Shown here: positions 62,001-64,000 of the stretch, piece after piece
Numbering within the stretch: position 1 is the stretch's first letter
Layout: the number at the start of each line of letters is the position of its first letter
Notes under the pieces: model-generated
Databases searched by the model: none
What the model saw: only the letters and a program-made list of their open reading frames with translations
What the model was told of the DNA's origin: nothing
Made by a program: the position numbers and the translations under genes
NCBI RefSeq assembly: GCF_022701255.1
Contig: NZ_CP031705.1
Span: 1,054,001 to 1,118,000, forward strand
Reading direction: 5' to 3'
Source: Microcoleus vaginatus HSN003
Lineage (GTDB): Bacteria > Cyanobacteriota > Cyanobacteriia > Cyanobacteriales > Microcoleaceae
Length of the DNA stretch: 64,000 nt

Positions 62001-64000
62001 GGTTTGAGCAGACCTATGAATTGGAACGATTGGTCAAAAATGGCTCGGAACAGTCTTTCGCGATCGCGCAGCATCTCTTGTGCGCGTTTGCGATCGCTGA
62101 TGTCGCGAGTAACTGTTGCGAACCCGATAGGCTCGCCGGTTTCTGGGTGTTTGACTGTAAATAGGGTGAAGTCAACCGGAAAGTCTTCGCCGGTTTGAAA
62201 GTTCCTCAAGCGGAATTCACCCTGCCAAAAACCGTCTCGCACAGTAGCCGGCACGATTTCTTCTTTGAAAATCTTAGCATCTTCTACTGAGAAGAAGTCA
62301 TACATACTTTTGCTTTTGACTTCTTCAATATTTTGCAATCCTACTTGTTTAAGTCCAGCGGCATTCAGGTATGTTCCCTGTCCCTCCAGGGTTGCCGTGC
62401 CGATAAAATCCGAGCTGCTTTCTACGATCGAAATCAATCTTTGCTTTTCGATTTCGGCTTGCTTGCGCTCCGTGATATCGTTGTTAGTTTCTAAAATTGC
62501 TTTGGGTTTTCCCTGTTCGTCTCGCTGCAAATTCCAGCGGCTGAATACGGTGATTTTAGTGTCATAATTGGTAGTGTGAATTATTTCTCCTTCCCAATAA
62601 TCCTGCTCTTCTAACTGTGCCCATATAGCTGCTAAAGGCTGGGAAAAAGTGCTGTGCAATAGAATATGGGTGAGTTTCCCCAAGGCTTCTTTTTTTGTCC
62701 AGCCGTACATCCGTTCGGCTCCCTGATTCCAATAATTAATCGTGCCGTCCATATCGCGAACGATCAAGGCGTCGCTTGCCAGGTCAAGCATTTGCAAGTT
62801 CTGCTGCAAGGCTTCTTCTGTGCGCTTGCTTTCTGTAATGTTGCGGGCGATAGTTGACAGAAATTCAATTTCTCCATTCTCGGATTTGTGAGCAATAATT
62901 ACTTGAGAAACTGGTATTTCTTGGCCGTCTAAAGTTCGCCACATTGCCTCGCCGCTCCACGCCCCCTCCCGGCAAGCTGCGGGGATGCCGACGTTGATAA
63001 GAGTGTCGATACTTTTGGGCGATGTCAGGTCGGAAATGCTGAATCCGGCTAAATCTGCGTTTGCGCCAACTCTCAACATTTCTCTGGCTGCGCGGTTGAG
63101 ATAAATGGTGCGCTGTTGGGTGTCGGCGATGCCTACCCAGTCTGTTGTGGTTTCTAAAATTGCTTTGAACCGCAATAGTTCTTGTTCAGATTTGCGGCGC
63201 TGTGTGATGTCGCGTGCGAAGCACAGCATTCCTAAAATGTTGCCTTCTGTATCTTGGAGGGGCAATTTCTGGGTGTCGAAGCTATGTACTTTGCCGTCGG
63301 CTAAGGTGGCTAAGTAGTTGGAACCGGGCGCGAGGTGGTTGCCGGCCCGGAAGTTTTGGATTTGGTTCTGGGAATCGGTTTCGGCTTGGAAACTGCCAAA
63401 GATTTGATCGACCGATATGCCTATTTCTGCGTCGTCTTTGCCGATAATTTCTGCTTGAGTTTTGCCGAAGGCGGTGGCAAAACCTGCATTTACTAGGGTA
63501 TAGCGCGAGTTTCTATCTTTGACGAAGATGCAGTCTGGGGTAGCGTCAATGACTGTCCGCAGCAAGTTTTGGGAGCTTTCTACTTCTGCGAGTGTCTGGC
63601 GCAGTTGTTCTTCCATTTGCACGCGCGTGGTGATATCTCTAATCGCGGAAACGAGAAATTTCCTGCCGTCGCTATCTACAAAAGTAGATTTTTTGGCGGA
63701 GACAAAGCGGGTGTTTCCTGCTGGATCTTTGATGGTTTTTTGGACTTCGGTGCTGGTATTTGTCACGAAAACTAATTCGTCTTTTTCTCGATATCTCTCT
63801 GCTTCGTCTGGGGGCAAAAACTGGTCGTAGCATTTGCCAAGTAGTTCTTCTCTGCTGTGACCTATGTATTGACAAAAGGCATCGTTTAATGTTATCCAGC
63901 GGTGCTGTTGGTCTTTGACGTAAATCGGGTCGGGGATGCTGTTGAGGATGTTGTTTAAGAATTGTTCTGAAGCTTTTAATTGCTCTTGGACTGCGGTGCG
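59084..64000 (-). CDS. Soluble chemoreceptor with about ten PAS domains (5' end outside window)
   Basis: The frame is open to the window edge (1638 residues visible), and the upstream sequence continues a PAS domain, so the start lies beyond 64000. About ten PAS domains follow one another (starts include [47 protein letters not shown]), several with PAC motifs such as [19 protein letters not shown]-like segment and an MCP signalling domain end the protein, with the conserved hairpin [20 protein letters not shown] and [13 protein letters not shown]. No membrane segment is visible, suggesting a cytoplasmic receptor. Downstream cheA- and cheW-type genes on the same strand are its likely partners. 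Confidence 0.9.
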   Translation of the reverse strand, partial: RTAVQEQLKASEQFLNNILNSIPDPIYVKDQQHRWITLNDAFCQYIGHSREELLGKCYDQFLPPDEAERYREKDELVFVTNTSTEVQKTIKDPAGNTRFVSAKKSTFVDSDGRKFLVSAIRDITTRVQMEEQLRQTLAEVESSQNLLRTVIDATPDCIFVKDRNSRYTLVNAGFATAFGKTQAEIIGKDDAEIGISVDQIFGSFQAETDSQNQIQNFRAGNHLAPGSNYLATLADGKVHSFDTQKLPLQDTEGNILGMLCFARDITQRRKSEQELLRFKAILETTTDWVGIADTQQRTIYLNRAAREMLRVGANADLAGFSISDLTSPKSIDTLINVGIPAACREGAWSGEAMWRTLDGQEIPVSQVIIAHKSENGEIEFLSTIARNITESKRTEEALQQNLQMLDLASDALIVRDMDGTINYWNQGAERMYGWTKKEALGKLTHILLHSTFSQPLAAIWAQLEEQDYWEGEIIHTTNYDTKITVFSRWNLQRDEQGKPKAILETNNDITERKQAEIEKQRLISIVESSSDFIGTATLEGQGTYLNAAGLKQVGLQNIEEVKSKSMYDFFSVEDAKIFKEEIVPATVRDGFWQGEFRLRNFQTGEDFPVDFTLFTVKHPETGEPIGFATVTRDISDRKRAQEMLRDRERLFRAIFDQSFQFIGLLKPDGTVLEANQTALAAAGLQSEEIIGAQFSETLWWQISPETKQQIREAIVSAAAGEVVRYEVDVLVAGGAVATVDFSIKPIKDENGKVLMLIPEGRDISDRKALERELVLRQSRFDAFFTAAPTSMCIFDEQLRFVQVNEKLAATTGVSVAEHLGKTVGEVIPEMSDTQVPMLQQILATNQPLLNVEISGSFLNEPGVLQYWLASHFPLPGSDGKPIGIGSVAIDITDRKKAELERDRFFTLSLDLVCIIDFEGKFKRLNPAWENTLGYPPIELEGQKYIDLVHPDDHESTIEQAEKVASGAELKSYENRYRCKDGSYRWLSWKVRPVTELKLMYAVARDVTESKQAMVQLEKTTAQLASSEDQFRQQSNLLELLINSIGDGIIAADENNNFLLFNPAAQDIFGMGATDYLPNEWSAKYGLFLPDTVTPYPPAEIPLARTVQGEAFDDVDLFTRHAGKPEGLWVKVNGRPLKDERGALKGGVVVCRNVTEQRASQERMQQLAETQERLLQELKTRQNALDEAAIVSETDVQGMITYVNDRFIDISGYSIGELLHRNHRLVNSGYHPKSFFEEMWVTLSRGLVWKGEVKNRRKDGSFYWVDSTISPIFDTTGTIVKYIAIRFDITERKEAEERLQKLAAERKAEADSLTQQVLKLLGEIKGAAQGDLTVRAEVTNDVLGAVADSFNFLIGSLRKVVTGIQTLAEQVTSATGESINNTSQLTQQAEIQAAKISAIMREIERIVNSIRDVRDVSVRAETVAQQSSHTAEVGGMAVDRAVEGINGLRLTIASTSKMMKRLGESSQQIGKIVTSISQLASQTNLLALNATIEAARAGEQGLGFAVVAEEVRKLAERSAGATEEISEIVGTIQEEISRVMKAMESGTLEVVEGTKLASEAKTHLNAIIEVSREMNALVQNITSASAKQTVSAEAIANSMQQVNEIANTTAQKGADVKASLDELSGSLGQLQKSVANFRS

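Overview
The window reads as chromosomal DNA from a filamentous cyanobacterium, most likely of the Microcoleus/Oscillatoria/Phormidium type. The evidence is very frequent HIP1 octamers (GCGATCGC), an NtcA-type promoter, DUF3598, Uma2 and GIY-YIG genes typical of cyanobacteria, and intergenic regions filled with heptanucleotide tandem repeats and small palindromic elements. The organism call is inference; no rRNA or other marker gene is present.

Layout. 1-7.4 kb: the end of a GH57 glucan-branching-type gene, a broken hypothetical gene, a radical SAM protein, an ABC-2 permease, an aldo/keto reductase, a GIY-YIG protein, a DUF3598 protein and an S-adenosylmethionine hydrolase. 7.4-19.8 kb: leuS flanked by two copies of a 104-bp palindromic element, a 1466-residue NACHT NTPase with 18 near-identical HEAT-type repeats, aat, rpsN, a toxin-antitoxin pair whose toxin carries an in-frame stop, nth and rseP. 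19.8-32.6 kb: a peptidase M41-like protein without an AAA domain, a Uma2 protein, a GPH-family symporter, a Wzc-like polysaccharide co-polymerase/tyrosine kinase, a CBS-GAF histidine kinase, a HEAT protein, a PIN-domain toxin-antitoxin pair and a nuclease-like protein.

32.7-38.2 kb is an arsenic island: arsR, an ArsR-type operator inside a promoter, a PstS-like binding protein, an aquaporin, arsH, arsC, an ArsS-type radical SAM enzyme and a TVP38-like membrane protein. 38.5-47.2 kb holds two large histidine kinases, a methyltransferase, a HAD phosphatase and a tRNA-Ala(CGC). Immediately after the tRNA there is a segment of about 4 kb bounded by inward-facing terminal repeats that resemble ends of Tn7-like/CAST elements. 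It carries a histidine kinase, a PhnD-like lipoprotein and a decayed queC, but no transposase. 47.3-54.1 kb is the urtABC-(AIM24-like)-DE urea transporter locus with an NtcA site upstream. 54.3-64 kb holds a pentapeptide-repeat protein and a chemotaxis-type system (CheW-like, a CheA hybrid split by a frameshift in a tandem repeat, and a soluble receptor with about ten PAS domains running off the window edge).

Most interesting observations: the repeat-diversified NACHT protein, the transposase-less Tn7-like island beside the tRNA, the repeat-associated frameshift in cheA, a MITE-like element with an 8-bp target duplication inside the urt operon, and genes whose start codon lies within heptad repeats.
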